From positions 186,001 through 250,000 of the forward strand of contig NZ_QGTW01000001.1 in the NCBI RefSeq assembly GCF_003182355.1: a DNA stretch of 64,000 bases, given 5' to 3'. Positions 8,228-16,678 of this stretch are shown in pieces (within the stretch, counting starts at the first letter, position 1; every line of letters starts with the position of its first letter). The notes beneath the pieces are model-generated. The model made no database searches. It was not told the DNA's origin and saw only the letters and a program-made list of their open reading frames with translations. A program made the translations under genes and the position numbers. The stretch comes from Cytobacillus oceanisediminis (GTDB taxonomy: Bacteria > Bacillota > Bacilli > Bacillales > Cytobacillaceae).

Positions 8228-9736
8228 TTAGGCCTTCAAATTTAACGGAGTTAGATCGTCGTCAAGAACCTTGTTTTTTGAGACTGCCGGAGCCAGCAGC
8301 GAGCCTGTAACACAGATTAAGAAGTTTAATGCTAACCCAATGACTCCGCCATGAATGCCAAAGATTGTTTTATAGCCTGTAATTGTTAGGAGTCCCGCTA
8401 ATAAAGCACCAGCAAGCATTCCCCAGAAAACGGCTTTTCCGGATAAGCGCTTCCAATATAGTCCGAGCACAAATGCCGGGAATACCTGGACAAGCAATTC
8501 AAATTTTAATACAAAGATTTCATATAGGGTTCCAGGCGGATTCCAGGCAATCCACAGCAAAAGTACAATTGCGATTATACCGCCTACTTTTCCTACCATA
8601 ACTTTCTTATGTTCTGTGGCACCAGGATTGATAAATTTACCATATACATCATTCGATAACATGGACGAAAAGCTTAGTAAAACAGAGTCTGCAGTTGAAA
8701 TAATTGCAGCAACGATCCCGCCAAAGAAGATAATCATAACCCAGTAGTAAAATGGATTAATAGCTGCAATTTCATTGGCCATGAGTCCAACAAGCTGCTC
8801 TGAACCCGCTTTGTCCATCCCCGGGAAAAGCATAATTCCTATAATACCAACAAGGAATACAAGCCCTGTTGTAATAGGAGGCATCCATGCCATACGGGAG
8901 AAGGATTTTTTCAATGTTTTTTCACTTTGTGCTGAATAGATCCTTTGTACGGCGTGAGGGTAGATACTCGCCCCCAAACCTACAAGAAGGAGCATACTGA
9001 ACCAGTTAATGTTTACGTCCATTGCAGGAACAGCTGTTTTGGCAGGTTCCATTTCAGCTATATAACGGGTTACTTCTCCAAAACTGCCTCCTGCCAGATA
9101 CAATCCACCGATAAGGAAGACAACGATTCCAATCATCAGAATAATTCCCTGCATTACATCGGTGAATGCTACTGCCTTCATACCGCCCATCCATTCATAA
9201 GCAAGCATAACGATAACAAAAACAATTACAGCGATTTGGTAAGGAATTGTTCCGCCTGTCATACCAGAAACCGCTTGTCCAATCGCAACCAGCTGCTCTA
9301 ACAGATAGTTTCCCAGTCCCCAAAGCATTAGGAATATACTCAATAAAGTAACGGCCTTAGATTTAAAACGATGCTGAATCCAATCTGTTGGGGTAACAAA
9401 GTTTCTCTTTTTCGCAATGACATATAATCTAGGAGCAAATAATAAATAGATAGCTATAATAATAGTCATGAAGGAAATCGACTGCAGCCAGGAGAAACCA
9501 GTCCGGTAGGCTGTTGGAGCATATCCTACAATCGTATTACCGCTGTACTGTGTTGCATAAAGAGTAAAAAACAATGCAATAAAGCCTAGGTTTCTTCCGG
9601 CCAGATAGTAGCCTGAGAGGCTTTCGTGAATATTTTTCTCACCTCTGCCAGACAGATAGCCAATTAACAGCATGATGATTGCAAAGACAGATAAAATGAT
9701 TATTCCATCCGTGCCTGCAAAAGCTAATTCATTCAT
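8228..9736 (-). CDS. Sodium:solute symporter family (SSS) permease
   Basis: 502 residues, about 13 membrane segments, with SSS marks GRNLGFIALFFTLYATQYSGNTIVGYAPTAYRTG and GGMKAVAFTDVMQG. It resembles the pantothenate/monocarboxylate/acid branch (YhjB-like). The start codon overlaps the stop of the small membrane gene by 4 bp (ATGA), so the two are translationally coupled. Sodium-driven uptake of an organic acid is the likely role. Confidence 0.88.
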   Translation of the reverse strand: MNELAFAGTDGIIILSVFAIIMLLIGYLSGRGEKNIHESLSGYYLAGRNLGFIALFFTLYATQYSGNTIVGYAPTAYRTGFSWLQSISFMTIIIAIYLLFAPRLYVIAKKRNFVTPTDWIQHRFKSKAVTLLSIFLMLWGLGNYLLEQLVAIGQAVSGMTGGTIPYQIAVIVFVIVMLAYEWMGGMKAVAFTDVMQGIILMIGIVVFLIGGLYLAGGSFGEVTRYIAEMEPAKTAVPAMDVNINWFSMLLLVGLGASIYPHAVQRIYSAQSEKTLKKSFSRMAWMPPITTGLVFLVGIIGIMLFPGMDKAGSEQLVGLMANEIAAINPFYYWVMIIFFGGIVAAIISTADSVLLSFSSMLSNDVYGKFINPGATEHKKVMVGKVGGIIAIVLLLWIAWNPPGTLYEIFVLKFELLVQVFPAFVLGLYWKRLSGKAVFWGMLAGALLAGLLTITGYKTIFGIHGGVIGLALNFLICVTGSLLAPAVSKNKVLDDDLTPLNLKA

Positions 9737-9993
9737 CCTTTATCCCCCTTTGCCTTATCTGCCTCTTCCTGATCTTCAACGATATTCCACTCATTTACAC
9801 AAAGCCAGCTTAAATACCCGCATAAAATGATTGAAAAAACAGTCGAGATAAATGCCCATAATGGGAATCCAAGAATATACGGTTCTGTCGCCGCTGCTGG
9901 AAAATACCAGGGTACAATTCCTAATGTAATCAATGCGAGAACGATCCAAATCCACTTCTTTTGGATAGGTTCCTTGATATGCCCGTTTTTCAT
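9733..9993 (-). CDS. Small two-helix membrane subunit paired with the SSS permease
   Basis: 86 residues with two hydrophobic helices (WIWIVLALITLGIVPWYF and LWAFISTVFSIILCGYLSWL) and a charged C-terminus. Small proteins of this kind precede SSS permeases in Bacillus (the YhjC/YhjB arrangement) and in other symporter operons. It starts after AGGAGGCAGCAAA and overlaps the permease start. It is probably needed for permease function; this is inferred from pairing. Confidence 0.75.
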   Translation of the reverse strand: MKNGHIKEPIQKKWIWIVLALITLGIVPWYFPAAATEPYILGFPLWAFISTVFSIILCGYLSWLCVNEWNIVEDQEEADKAKGDKG

Positions 9994-10017
9994 TTTGCTG
10001 CCTCCTATTGTTTAAAA

Positions 10018-10623
10018 TTAAACCTCCAGCTTATAAAAAATTTTATGCGTTGATTCAAAGGAGTTTATTTTTTCAGCTGCTTGAAGGGTTGATCCAATTT
10101 CATCAAGGCCTTTTAACAATTGATTTTTCCGGTAAGGGGCGACCTCGAACTCAGCCATATATCCCCATGTGTCTTGGATTCTTTGCTTCTCCAAATCGAT
10201 TGCTAATTGGTATCCCGGCATTTCGCTGGTTTTTTCAAAAAGAAATTCTAAATCCTTTTCAGGCAGGATTATTGGCAGAACGCCATTTTTAAAACAATTA
10301 TTGTAAAAAATATCTGCAAAAGACGGGGCAATTATCACTCTAATTCCATATTCAGCTATTGCCCAAGGAGCATGTTCTCTGGATGAACCGCATCCAAAAT
10401 TCTTGCGGGCCAGTAAAATGGGCGCATGGCGATATGGTTCTTTATTCAAAACGAAATCCGTTTTTTCTTTGCCATCTTCATATCTCCATTCGTAAAAAAG
10501 GAATTCTCCAAAACCCGTTCTCTCAATCCTTTTTAAGAATTGCTTTGGAATGATGGCATCTGTATCAACATTGGCTGCGTCAAGCGGAGCAGCGATTCCT
10601 GTAAATCTTGTAAAAGACTTCAT
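10018..10623 (-). CDS. leuD: LeuD-like small subunit of an aconitase-family hydro-lyase
   Basis: Swivel domain of the isopropylmalate-isomerase family, 201 residues: [30 protein letters not shown] and [18 protein letters not shown] are all present. The start is the ATG at 10623, which overlaps the leuC-like stop (ATGA) and follows GGAGGTC. The sequence alone would be called LeuD. The setting (CoA-transferase, sodium symporter, GntR regulator, HMG-CoA-lyase-like gene, no leuA or leuB) suggests a catabolic hydratase acting on a dicarboxylate such as citraconate rather than leucine synthesis. Confidence 0.88.
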   Translation of the reverse strand: MKSFTRFTGIAAPLDAANVDTDAIIPKQFLKRIERTGFGEFLFYEWRYEDGKEKTDFVLNKEPYRHAPILLARKNFGCGSSREHAPWAIAEYGIRVIIAPSFADIFYNNCFKNGVLPIILPEKDLEFLFEKTSEMPGYQLAIDLEKQRIQDTWGYMAEFEVAPYRKNQLLKGLDEIGSTLQAAEKINSFESTHKIFYKLEV

Positions 10624-12047
10624 TTCACAATGACCTCCTTGCTTTCTCTGGCAGGCCATTCCCGCACGTCCACAAATCGACCAGCAATCGCAGCTGCTGC
10701 CGCCATTTCAGGGCTGACTAAATGGGTACGGGCATTTCTGCCCTGTCTGCCTTCAAAGTTGCGGTTTGATGTAGAAGCACAACGCTCCTCCGGAAGAACC
10801 AAGTCTTCGTTCATGCCAAGGCACATGCTGCATCCAGCTTCTCTCCATTGGAAACCCGCATTGATAAAAATTTGGTGGAGCCCCTCTGCTTCAGCCTGCT
10901 TTTTAACAAGCTGCGAACCAGGAACAACCAGCGCTTCCACATGATCAGCCACCTTGTAATCGTTTACTATTTTTGCCGCCCTGCGCAGGTCTTCAATCCG
11001 GCTGTTTGTACAGGAACCGATAAATACTTTGTTTATTTCTATTTCTGTTATTGGCATACCAGGTTCCAATCCCATATATTGCAGAGCTTTCTTCGCTGGC
11101 TTAACCTGGTCTGATGGAAGGTTTTCCAATAATGGAACTGTTTCTGTTATCCCTGCAACCTGTCCCGGATTCGTTCCCCACGTAACCTGAGGGGTTACAT
11201 GAGAAGCATTGAACTCAACCGATAAATCAAATTTCGCATCTTCGTCTGTATGAAACTGCTTCCATTCCGTCAAAGCCTCTTCCCATTCTTTGCCCTGCGG
11301 CACAGCCTGTTTGCCTTTTAAATAGGCAAATGTTTTTTCGTCTGGCTGAATAAGTCCTGCCCTTGCCCCCATTTCAATGCTCATATTGCAAACAGTCATC
11401 CGTTCTTCCATTGATAGATTTTTGATGACGTCCCCCCGGTATTCCACCACGTACCCAGTCGCAAAATCATGCCCATATTTTCCGATTATTGAGAGTATCA
11501 AATCTTTGGATGTTGTACCCTTTGGAAGTGCCCCGTTTATATTAATGGCTAATGTCTTGGCTTTGAATTGCTTTAATGTTTGTGTGGCAAGGACATGTTC
11601 CACTTCGCTTGTGCCAATTCCGAATGCGAGAGCACCGAATGCTCCGTGTGTAGAGGTATGGCTATCCCCGCATACGATTGTCATGCCAGGCTGAGTAAGG
11701 CCCAGTTCCGGAGCAATGACATGGACAATTCCCTGGTTGCTGCTATGCAGGTCAAAAAGCGGTATTTTAAAATCCTTGCAGTTTTGAGCCAATGCGTCTA
11801 CTTGCTTTTTGGCTATTTCATCTCTAAAAGGCAATGAGCGGTCTGTAGTAGGAATGCTATGATCCATTGTTGCCACTGTTAAATCGGGTCTTCTCACTTT
11901 GCGATTATTGATTCTTAAACCTTCAAAAGCTTGCGGTGATGTTACTTCATGGATTAAGTGAAGGTCAATATACAAAATGGAAGGCTGGTCCTCTTCTTCA
12001 TGAACAACATGCTTATTCCAAATTTTTTCATATAAGGTCTGCCCCAT
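10620..12047 (-). CDS. leuC: LeuC-like large subunit of an aconitase-family hydro-lyase
   Basis: 475 residues, full length for bacterial LeuC. The [4Fe-4S] ligands are in [14 protein letters not shown] and [18 protein letters not shown] and [27 protein letters not shown] are conserved. It forms a two-subunit enzyme with the following gene. It begins 12 bp after the CoA-transferase. A biosynthetic gene would normally sit with ilv-leu genes; here it sits in an acid-uptake and CoA-activation operon, so the substrate may differ from isopropylmalate. Confidence 0.9.
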   Translation of the reverse strand: MGQTLYEKIWNKHVVHEEEDQPSILYIDLHLIHEVTSPQAFEGLRINNRKVRRPDLTVATMDHSIPTTDRSLPFRDEIAKKQVDALAQNCKDFKIPLFDLHSSNQGIVHVIAPELGLTQPGMTIVCGDSHTSTHGAFGALAFGIGTSEVEHVLATQTLKQFKAKTLAININGALPKGTTSKDLILSIIGKYGHDFATGYVVEYRGDVIKNLSMEERMTVCNMSIEMGARAGLIQPDEKTFAYLKGKQAVPQGKEWEEALTEWKQFHTDEDAKFDLSVEFNASHVTPQVTWGTNPGQVAGITETVPLLENLPSDQVKPAKKALQYMGLEPGMPITEIEINKVFIGSCTNSRIEDLRRAAKIVNDYKVADHVEALVVPGSQLVKKQAEAEGLHQIFINAGFQWREAGCSMCLGMNEDLVLPEERCASTSNRNFEGRQGRNARTHLVSPEMAAAAAIAGRFVDVREWPARESKEVIVK

Positions 12048-12059
12048 TAAAAAACCCTC

Positions 12060-13262
12060 CTAGATAATATTATTTTTCTTCAATTCTTCTAATCTATCTT
12101 GGCTAAAGCCAAGCAGGCCGGAAAATATTTCATGATTATGTTTGCCCATGGATTCAGGGCCGGCATGTTTCACTTCTCCTGGTGTTCTGCTTAATTTTGG
12201 CACAATTCCAGGCATCGGGAATTCTCCCAGCTCCGGATGTTCGACTTTTATAATCATGTCGCGTTCTTTATAGTGTGGATCTTCAAGAATATCTTTAGCT
12301 GAATAAATGAGTCCGGATGGCACTCCTTTTTCTTCCAGAATTTTGAGAGCCTCTTTTGCCGGAAGTGTCTTCGTCCATTCTTCGATCATAGAATCAAGGA
12401 GCTTCATATTTTCTCCTCTGGCGTGGTGAGTAGCAAACCTTTCATCATCGGCCAATTCCGGCTGTTCCATTGCTTCGCATAAACGGCGGAATACTCCATC
12501 TGCATTGGCGCCGATTACAATATAGGTTTTATCCTGTGTAAAATAAATATTCGATGGAGCCACACCCGGCAGAATATTACCCATTCGCTCCCTTATGTAC
12601 CCTGCAAGCAAATAGTCCGGAATAATGCTTTCCATGATGGAGAAGACCGATTCATATAGCGCAGTATCGACAACCTGTCCCTTTCCTGAACGCTCTCTTT
12701 CATGAAGTGCAACAAGACAGCCGATTGTGGCAAAAAGTGCTGCCAATGTGTCTCCAATGGAGACCCCAATTCTGGAAGGCGGCCGATCCGGGAAACCGGT
12801 TACATTCCTGAGCCCTCCCATTGCCTCGCCGACACTTCCAAAGCCTGCTCGGTGTTTGTAAGGTCCAGTCTGGCCGTAGCCTGAAGTGCGAACCATAATT
12901 AACTTTGGATTAATTTCTGATAATGTCTCGTAAGAAAGGTTCCATTTTTCCATGGTTCCCGGACGAAAATTCTCAATAACCACATCGGCTTCTTTAATGA
13001 GTTCCCTTAGGACCTCTTGTCCTTCCTTTTCCCGCAAATTCAGTGTGATTGATTTCTTGTTTCGGGATTGAATCGGCCACCATAACCCGATTCCATCTTT
13101 CGACTTCCCCCAGTTCCTCATCGGATCGGACTTTCCTGGAGGCTCTACCTTAATGATATCTGCTCCGAAATCCCCGAGGAGACGCCCGGAGAACGGGCCT
13201 GCTAATAGAGTTCCAAGCTCGATCACCCTTATATCTTCCAATGGAAGCTGTTTTTCAGACAT
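12060..13262 (-). CDS. Class III (CaiB/BaiF) CoA-transferase
   Basis: Moves CoA between acyl-CoA and a free carboxylate. 400 residues from the ATG at 13262, which follows GGAGGAAAAAAC; the longer frame to 13361 has no ribosome binding site and would cover the operators. Motifs: LAGPFSGRLLGDFGADIIKVE, SYGQTGP-like TSGYGQTGPY, and GEAMGGLRNVTG. By eye the usual catalytic aspartate position ahead of that block reads FGSVGE, as in a subset of the family. It is the first gene of the operon, and I infer that it activates the acid made by the LeuCD-like hydratase. Confidence 0.88.
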   Translation of the reverse strand: MSEKQLPLEDIRVIELGTLLAGPFSGRLLGDFGADIIKVEPPGKSDPMRNWGKSKDGIGLWWPIQSRNKKSITLNLREKEGQEVLRELIKEADVVIENFRPGTMEKWNLSYETLSEINPKLIMVRTSGYGQTGPYKHRAGFGSVGEAMGGLRNVTGFPDRPPSRIGVSIGDTLAALFATIGCLVALHERERSGKGQVVDTALYESVFSIMESIIPDYLLAGYIRERMGNILPGVAPSNIYFTQDKTYIVIGANADGVFRRLCEAMEQPELADDERFATHHARGENMKLLDSMIEEWTKTLPAKEALKILEEKGVPSGLIYSAKDILEDPHYKERDMIIKVEHPELGEFPMPGIVPKLSRTPGEVKHAGPESMGKHNHEIFSGLLGFSQDRLEELKKNNII

Positions 13263-13317
13263 GTTTTTTCCTCCTGTAATTTCTGAAATGTTAACGAAAA
13301 TTAAAATTTTCTCAATC

Positions 13318-13347
13318 TTGTATACAAATTTAATTGTTTGTATACAA
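13318..13347. promoter_or_regulatory. Two GntR-type operators upstream of the CoA-transferase gene
   Basis: Perfect palindromes TTGTATACAA at 13318-13327 and 13338-13347, 20 bp centre to centre (two helical turns). FadR/FCD-type GntR regulators bind such TTGTAnACAA-like sites. They lie about 55-85 bp before the CoA-transferase start. Confidence 0.8.
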
Positions 13348-13452
13348 TAAGTCAATTGCATTTTAAAATTTTTTAAAAATTAAACAGAAAATGTGATTAA
13401 ATCACTATTTATTCATTAGTTTTCAGAATATTTATTGAAAAGAGGATTCCTT

Positions 13453-13462
13453 TTGTATACAA
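13453..13462. promoter_or_regulatory. Third GntR-type operator, before the regulator gene
   Basis: A third exact TTGTATACAA, 19 bp upstream of the GntR start codon, consistent with autoregulation. Confidence 0.75.
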
Positions 13463-13480
13463 TGCAATTGAGGTGTTTCC

Positions 13481-14152
13481 ATGGATGCATACGAATTTAT
13501 AAAAGACGCAATTATTGAGGGAAAGTTTGTTCCAGGAATGAGGCTTGCAGAAGAATCATTGGCTAAAGAAATGAACCTTAGCCGCACGCCTATCAGAGAA
13601 GCCATAAAACAGCTTGAAGCTGAAGGCCTTGTAATCCCTTTAAAACGAGGTGTAAGTGTAAGACATTTCACGAAAGAGGATATTCGCCAGATCTATGATT
13701 TACGGACTCTTTTAGAAGGATATGCTGCCAGCCAGGCGGCGATCCATCGAACCGAGGACGATTTGCTGAAAATGGAAAAAGCCAATGTGTTATATGAGGA
13801 AGCAATCAACCGTTACGTGGAATCAGATATGGACAGCCTCAAGGATATTGTGGAGGTAAACCAAAAATTCCATGAGGCAATTGTTGCCGCTTCAAACAAT
13901 GAACATATCCATTTTCATATTTCTAAAGTCGTCGTTGTTCCCATCGTGTTTAGGTCCTTCTATTGGTATAACAGCTTTCAGCTCAAACAATCCCTTGAGG
14001 TTCATAAAACAATTTTGGAGGCAATCAAAAGCCGTGAATCAGAACGGGCCAGAATCGCTATGCACGAACATATTTACCAGGGCCGTGACCATGTGCTAAA
14101 GCACCTGGAACAAATCAAAAACATTCATCTATTAAAGGAGGAAGCAAAATGA
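13481..14152 (+). CDS. GntR-family regulator, FCD (FadR/VanR) subgroup
   Basis: 223 residues. The winged helix is at residues 1-70 (LAEESLAKEMNLSRTPIREAIKQLEAEGLV is the recognition region) and the C-terminal all-helical FCD domain carries the metal-binding histidines (DIVEVNQKFHEAIV, SLEVHKTILEAI, MHEHI). FCD domains usually sense carboxylic acids. It is divergent from the CoA-transferase operon and overlaps the lyase gene by 4 bp. It is almost certainly the regulator of both arms through the TTGTATACAA sites. Confidence 0.9.
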   Translation: MDAYEFIKDAIIEGKFVPGMRLAEESLAKEMNLSRTPIREAIKQLEAEGLVIPLKRGVSVRHFTKEDIRQIYDLRTLLEGYAASQAAIHRTEDDLLKMEKANVLYEEAINRYVESDMDSLKDIVEVNQKFHEAIVAASNNEHIHFHISKVVVVPIVFRSFYWYNSFQLKQSLEVHKTILEAIKSRESERARIAMHEHIYQGRDHVLKHLEQIKNIHLLKEEAK

Positions 14153-15033
14153 TCGAAATCTGTGAAGTAGGTCCAAGAGATGGCTTGCAAAATGAATGTA
14201 AAATTGTGCCGACAGCACAAAAAGTTGAACTGATCAAAAAATTAATAGAAGCTGGCATTCGCAATATCGAAGCTGTTTCTTTTGTTAATCCAAAGGTTGT
14301 TCCTCCGATGGCTGATGCAGAAGAAGTTTTGAAATCGCTTCCTAAAAGAGATGATGTTCGGTTTGGGGGCTTGGTTTTGAGCCGATCTGGACTTGAACGG
14401 GCACTGAAAACCGATGTGGATTTTCTCCATGTTGTTACGACTACGAGCGATTCATTTAATTTAAGAAATGCTAAAAGAACAGTTGACCAGGCTGTTGGTG
14501 AGCTCTCTTTGGTTATTAAAGAAGGAGCCGGATCTGGTAAAGGTGTGGCTGGTGTATTGGGAACGGCATTTGGCTGCCCATTTGAAGGTAAAGTTCCTTT
14601 AGAAAATGTGTTGAAAGTTGCAGAGAAGTTTTTGGAAGCTGGCTGCACGGAAATTACACTGGCGGATACAACGGGAATGGCAAATCCAAATCAGGTACAG
14701 GAAGTAGTAAATTCATTCTTGGATACATTTGGCAAGGACCTTTCACTCGGACTCCACTTTCATAATACACGCGGTTTGGGATTAGCAAATGTTTTAGCTG
14801 GTTATCAGGCTGGCGTAAGGAGATTTGATTCTTCTATTGCCGGACTTGGCGGCTGCCCATTTGCGCCAAAAGCCGTTGGGAATGTGTGTACCGAAGATAT
14901 GATCAATATGTTCCATGGAATGGGTATTGATACGGGTACGGATCTTACTTCAATACTGGAAACAGCAAAGTGGATGGAAACCGTCATGGAACGGCCCTTG
15001 GATGGAATGTTGATGAAGGCTGGAATTGCATAG
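14149..15033 (+). CDS. HMG-CoA lyase family protein
   Basis: Retro-aldol/Claisen lyase of the HMGL TIM-barrel family, 294 residues. ICEVGPRDGLQNE opens the barrel, the metal and catalytic blocks are LADTTGMANP and LHFHNTRGLGLAN, and the signature GLGGCPFAPKAVGNVCTEDM carries the catalytic cysteine. True HMG-CoA lyases give acetyl-CoA and acetoacetate. Next to a CoA-transferase and a LeuCD-like hydratase, it may cleave a related 3-hydroxy-3-substituted acyl-CoA such as citramalyl-CoA. No leucine-catabolism genes (ivd, mcc) are nearby. Confidence 0.88.
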   Translation: MIEICEVGPRDGLQNECKIVPTAQKVELIKKLIEAGIRNIEAVSFVNPKVVPPMADAEEVLKSLPKRDDVRFGGLVLSRSGLERALKTDVDFLHVVTTTSDSFNLRNAKRTVDQAVGELSLVIKEGAGSGKGVAGVLGTAFGCPFEGKVPLENVLKVAEKFLEAGCTEITLADTTGMANPNQVQEVVNSFLDTFGKDLSLGLHFHNTRGLGLANVLAGYQAGVRRFDSSIAGLGGCPFAPKAVGNVCTEDMINMFHGMGIDTGTDLTSILETAKWMETVMERPLDGMLMKAGIA

Positions 15034-15040
15034 TTAAAGG

Positions 15041-15069
15041 AAAAAGCCATTGTGAAATGGCTTTTTTTG
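15041..15069 (+). terminator. Terminator of the gntR-lyase operon
   Basis: Hairpin AAAGCCATT...AATGGCTTTTTTT, 8 bp after the lyase stop. Confidence 0.88.
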
Positions 15070-15136
15070 TTTTTAATCTTTTAAAAGATCCAAGAACCGG
15101 CTGGTTATATGCCTGGAACAGGGCTTGAAAAATTTA

Positions 15137-15255
15137 TTTGCTAGTTTAGATGAATTACTTGATAAATATTGATTTTGTTAGTTAGTTAGAGGGATTTCTT
15201 TGCTAAAAATCATAATTTATTTGCTAGTTTACTTAATTTTTTGGCTAAGTTCACA
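15137..15255. repeat. Phased 21-bp repeat array, copy 2 (six units)
   Basis: Cores at 15140, 15161, 15181, 15202, 15223 and 15244, the same 21, 20, 21, 21, 21 spacing as the copy at 6041-6170, and the same exit AAGTTCACA. Its right half supplies the last codons (KLSKLANKL) and stop of the NERD gene, so the element has entered or replaced that gene's 3' end. Confidence 0.75.
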
Positions 15256-16232
15256 TTTTTAGAAAATCCACCCTCATTCACTGGTTTTTTATATACTCTA
15301 TTCTTCTTTTCGCCCCCTTGCTCAAGGTCCATTTGCGCAAGTAATTTAGAAGCAGTATAAACAGATGTTATGTGAGTGAACCTCCGAAATTCAGTATTTG
15401 TAATAATGGGATTGCATAAGAGGAAATAATCATTTACCGCCTGGTGGTGAGCGATGGCGGATGATGTTCTGCAGGCTGGGCAGCGCCATTTTCCCCAATG
15501 GAAGATCATAGGCAGTGCGGAGCATTTGGGACAGTAAACTCCCGTAAGAATAGTATCCGACTTTATATTAAAATACTCCAATATATCAATTTCTTGCGAA
15601 ACATGTTTCTTTAATAGTGTTTTACTCAACTTCTTTAATTCTTTTTCTGTCAATCTCTCAGCATTATGAGTATTTTCTATGGATGTAATTTTATTGATTA
15701 ACCGGTGTGCGTGAAAGACCTGATTGGAAATCTGATTTGTTGGGGATTTAATTATTGTGGACGGACTGCTGATGATAACGGCATATTCAATGGGGATGCA
15801 GGTGAATCCATGTTCCTTCAGCCATTTTCTTAATTGGAGGCTTTGGTGTTCTGCTTGTGAAATGGGGTCGTGGAAGGCTTCTTGTTTATCATTTTGAACG
15901 CGAATTAACTGATGAAATTCTGGGTCAAAGATGATCGTACCGTTCCAGTTTTTTATTTCTAGAATGAATGCCATCTTCCTGGTGACAAGCAGGGTATCAA
16001 TTTGGAAATAATGCTTCCCGTTCATAAGCCGGAGGCCGTGGAAAATCCTATATTCCTTTTCATCCAAAAAACTTAAATAGTAATCCAGCTTCTGCTCTCC
16101 TTTATATCCTGCATTCCTTTTGTTTAACTCTGATTTTACTTTCTCCCTCCTTTGTTCCATTTCAGGCATGCGTTTTATTAACGCTTCTAGTTTAAGGATC
16201 ATCTCGGGGATGTATCTTTCCTTTACTATCAA
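15210..16232 (-). CDS. NERD-domain protein with C-terminal zinc ribbon
   Basis: 340 residues. After a coiled basic N-terminus, the nuclease-related domain runs from about residue 40 to 160 (GYKGEQKLDYYL, FQIDTLLVTRKMAFILEIKNWNG), holding the restriction-fold E-x-K. A zinc ribbon CPKC...CPAC follows near residue 250. Start is the TTG at 16232 after GGAGAGG. NERD proteins are thought to process DNA; several Bacillus copies have no known role. The final nine or so residues are encoded by the 21-bp repeat array, so the native C-terminus may have been lost. Confidence 0.82.
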   Translation of the reverse strand: MIVKERYIPEMILKLEALIKRMPEMEQRREKVKSELNKRNAGYKGEQKLDYYLSFLDEKEYRIFHGLRLMNGKHYFQIDTLLVTRKMAFILEIKNWNGTIIFDPEFHQLIRVQNDKQEAFHDPISQAEHQSLQLRKWLKEHGFTCIPIEYAVIISSPSTIIKSPTNQISNQVFHAHRLINKITSIENTHNAERLTEKELKKLSKTLLKKHVSQEIDILEYFNIKSDTILTGVYCPKCSALPMIFHWGKWRCPACRTSSAIAHHQAVNDYFLLCNPIITNTEFRRFTHITSVYTASKLLAQMDLEQGGEKKNRVYKKPVNEGGFSKNVNLAKKLSKLANKL

Positions 16233-16364
16233 AAAATCCTCTCCTTTTGTCTTATTTTATTCTTTTAAAATATGTAAATTCCTTCTTTACTCTTTCAAGT
16301 TATTATAGTGTATTAAAATTATCGGATATACTTATATTTAAATATGTTAAAAAAGGAAGGTTTA

Positions 16365-16516
16365 ATGATAACAAGTAAGTGGTTTTTTACTGGAAGGTCT
16401 ATGGGTATTCACTCCATAGTTTTCAAAGGGATTTGCCTTCCGTGATCATTATCGGGATTATTGCAATTCCAGTGGGGATGGCTTGTGCGATTGCATCGGG
16501 TGTAAAGCCCGAGTAA
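16365..16516 (+). pseudogene. SulP-family anion transporter, N-terminal remnant
   Basis: An ATG at 16365 after GGAAGG opens a frame (MITSKWFFTGRSMG) that shifts into GYSLHSFQRDLPSV followed by IIAIPVGMACAIASGVKPE, then a TAA. This is the first membrane segment of SulP permeases (IIAIPLGMAFAIASGVKPEYG). Only about 45 codons survive, with one frameshift. The rest of the gap to 16637 holds a minus-strand open stretch ending at 16520 (LSGSNDQTGESILNVMTQ) that I do not recognise and that has no start. Confidence 0.75.
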
Positions 16517-16636
16517 GATTTAGGTACCCTCACTTTCCTGAGTCATGACGTTGAGAATGCTTTCTCCTGTTTGATCGTTTGATCCGGACAGCTTTTCACC
16601 TTCCTTAAAGGCAAAGTGCCTGATAAATGAATAAAA

Positions 16637-16676
16637 ACAAAAAGAGTTTAGGTTCCATAGCCTAAACTCTTTTTTG
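16637..16676 (-). terminator. Terminator of the chemoreceptor gene
   Basis: Strong stem AAAAGAGTTTAGG/CCTAAACTCTTTT with a 7-8 nt loop, directly after the receptor stop codon on the minus strand. Confidence 0.88.
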
Positions 16677-16678
16677 CT

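Noticed and set aside
10018-12047. Plain leucine-biosynthesis leuCD operon
   Set aside because: Cannot be excluded from sequence alone, but absence of leuA, leuB and ilv genes and the catabolic neighbours make it the less likely reading.
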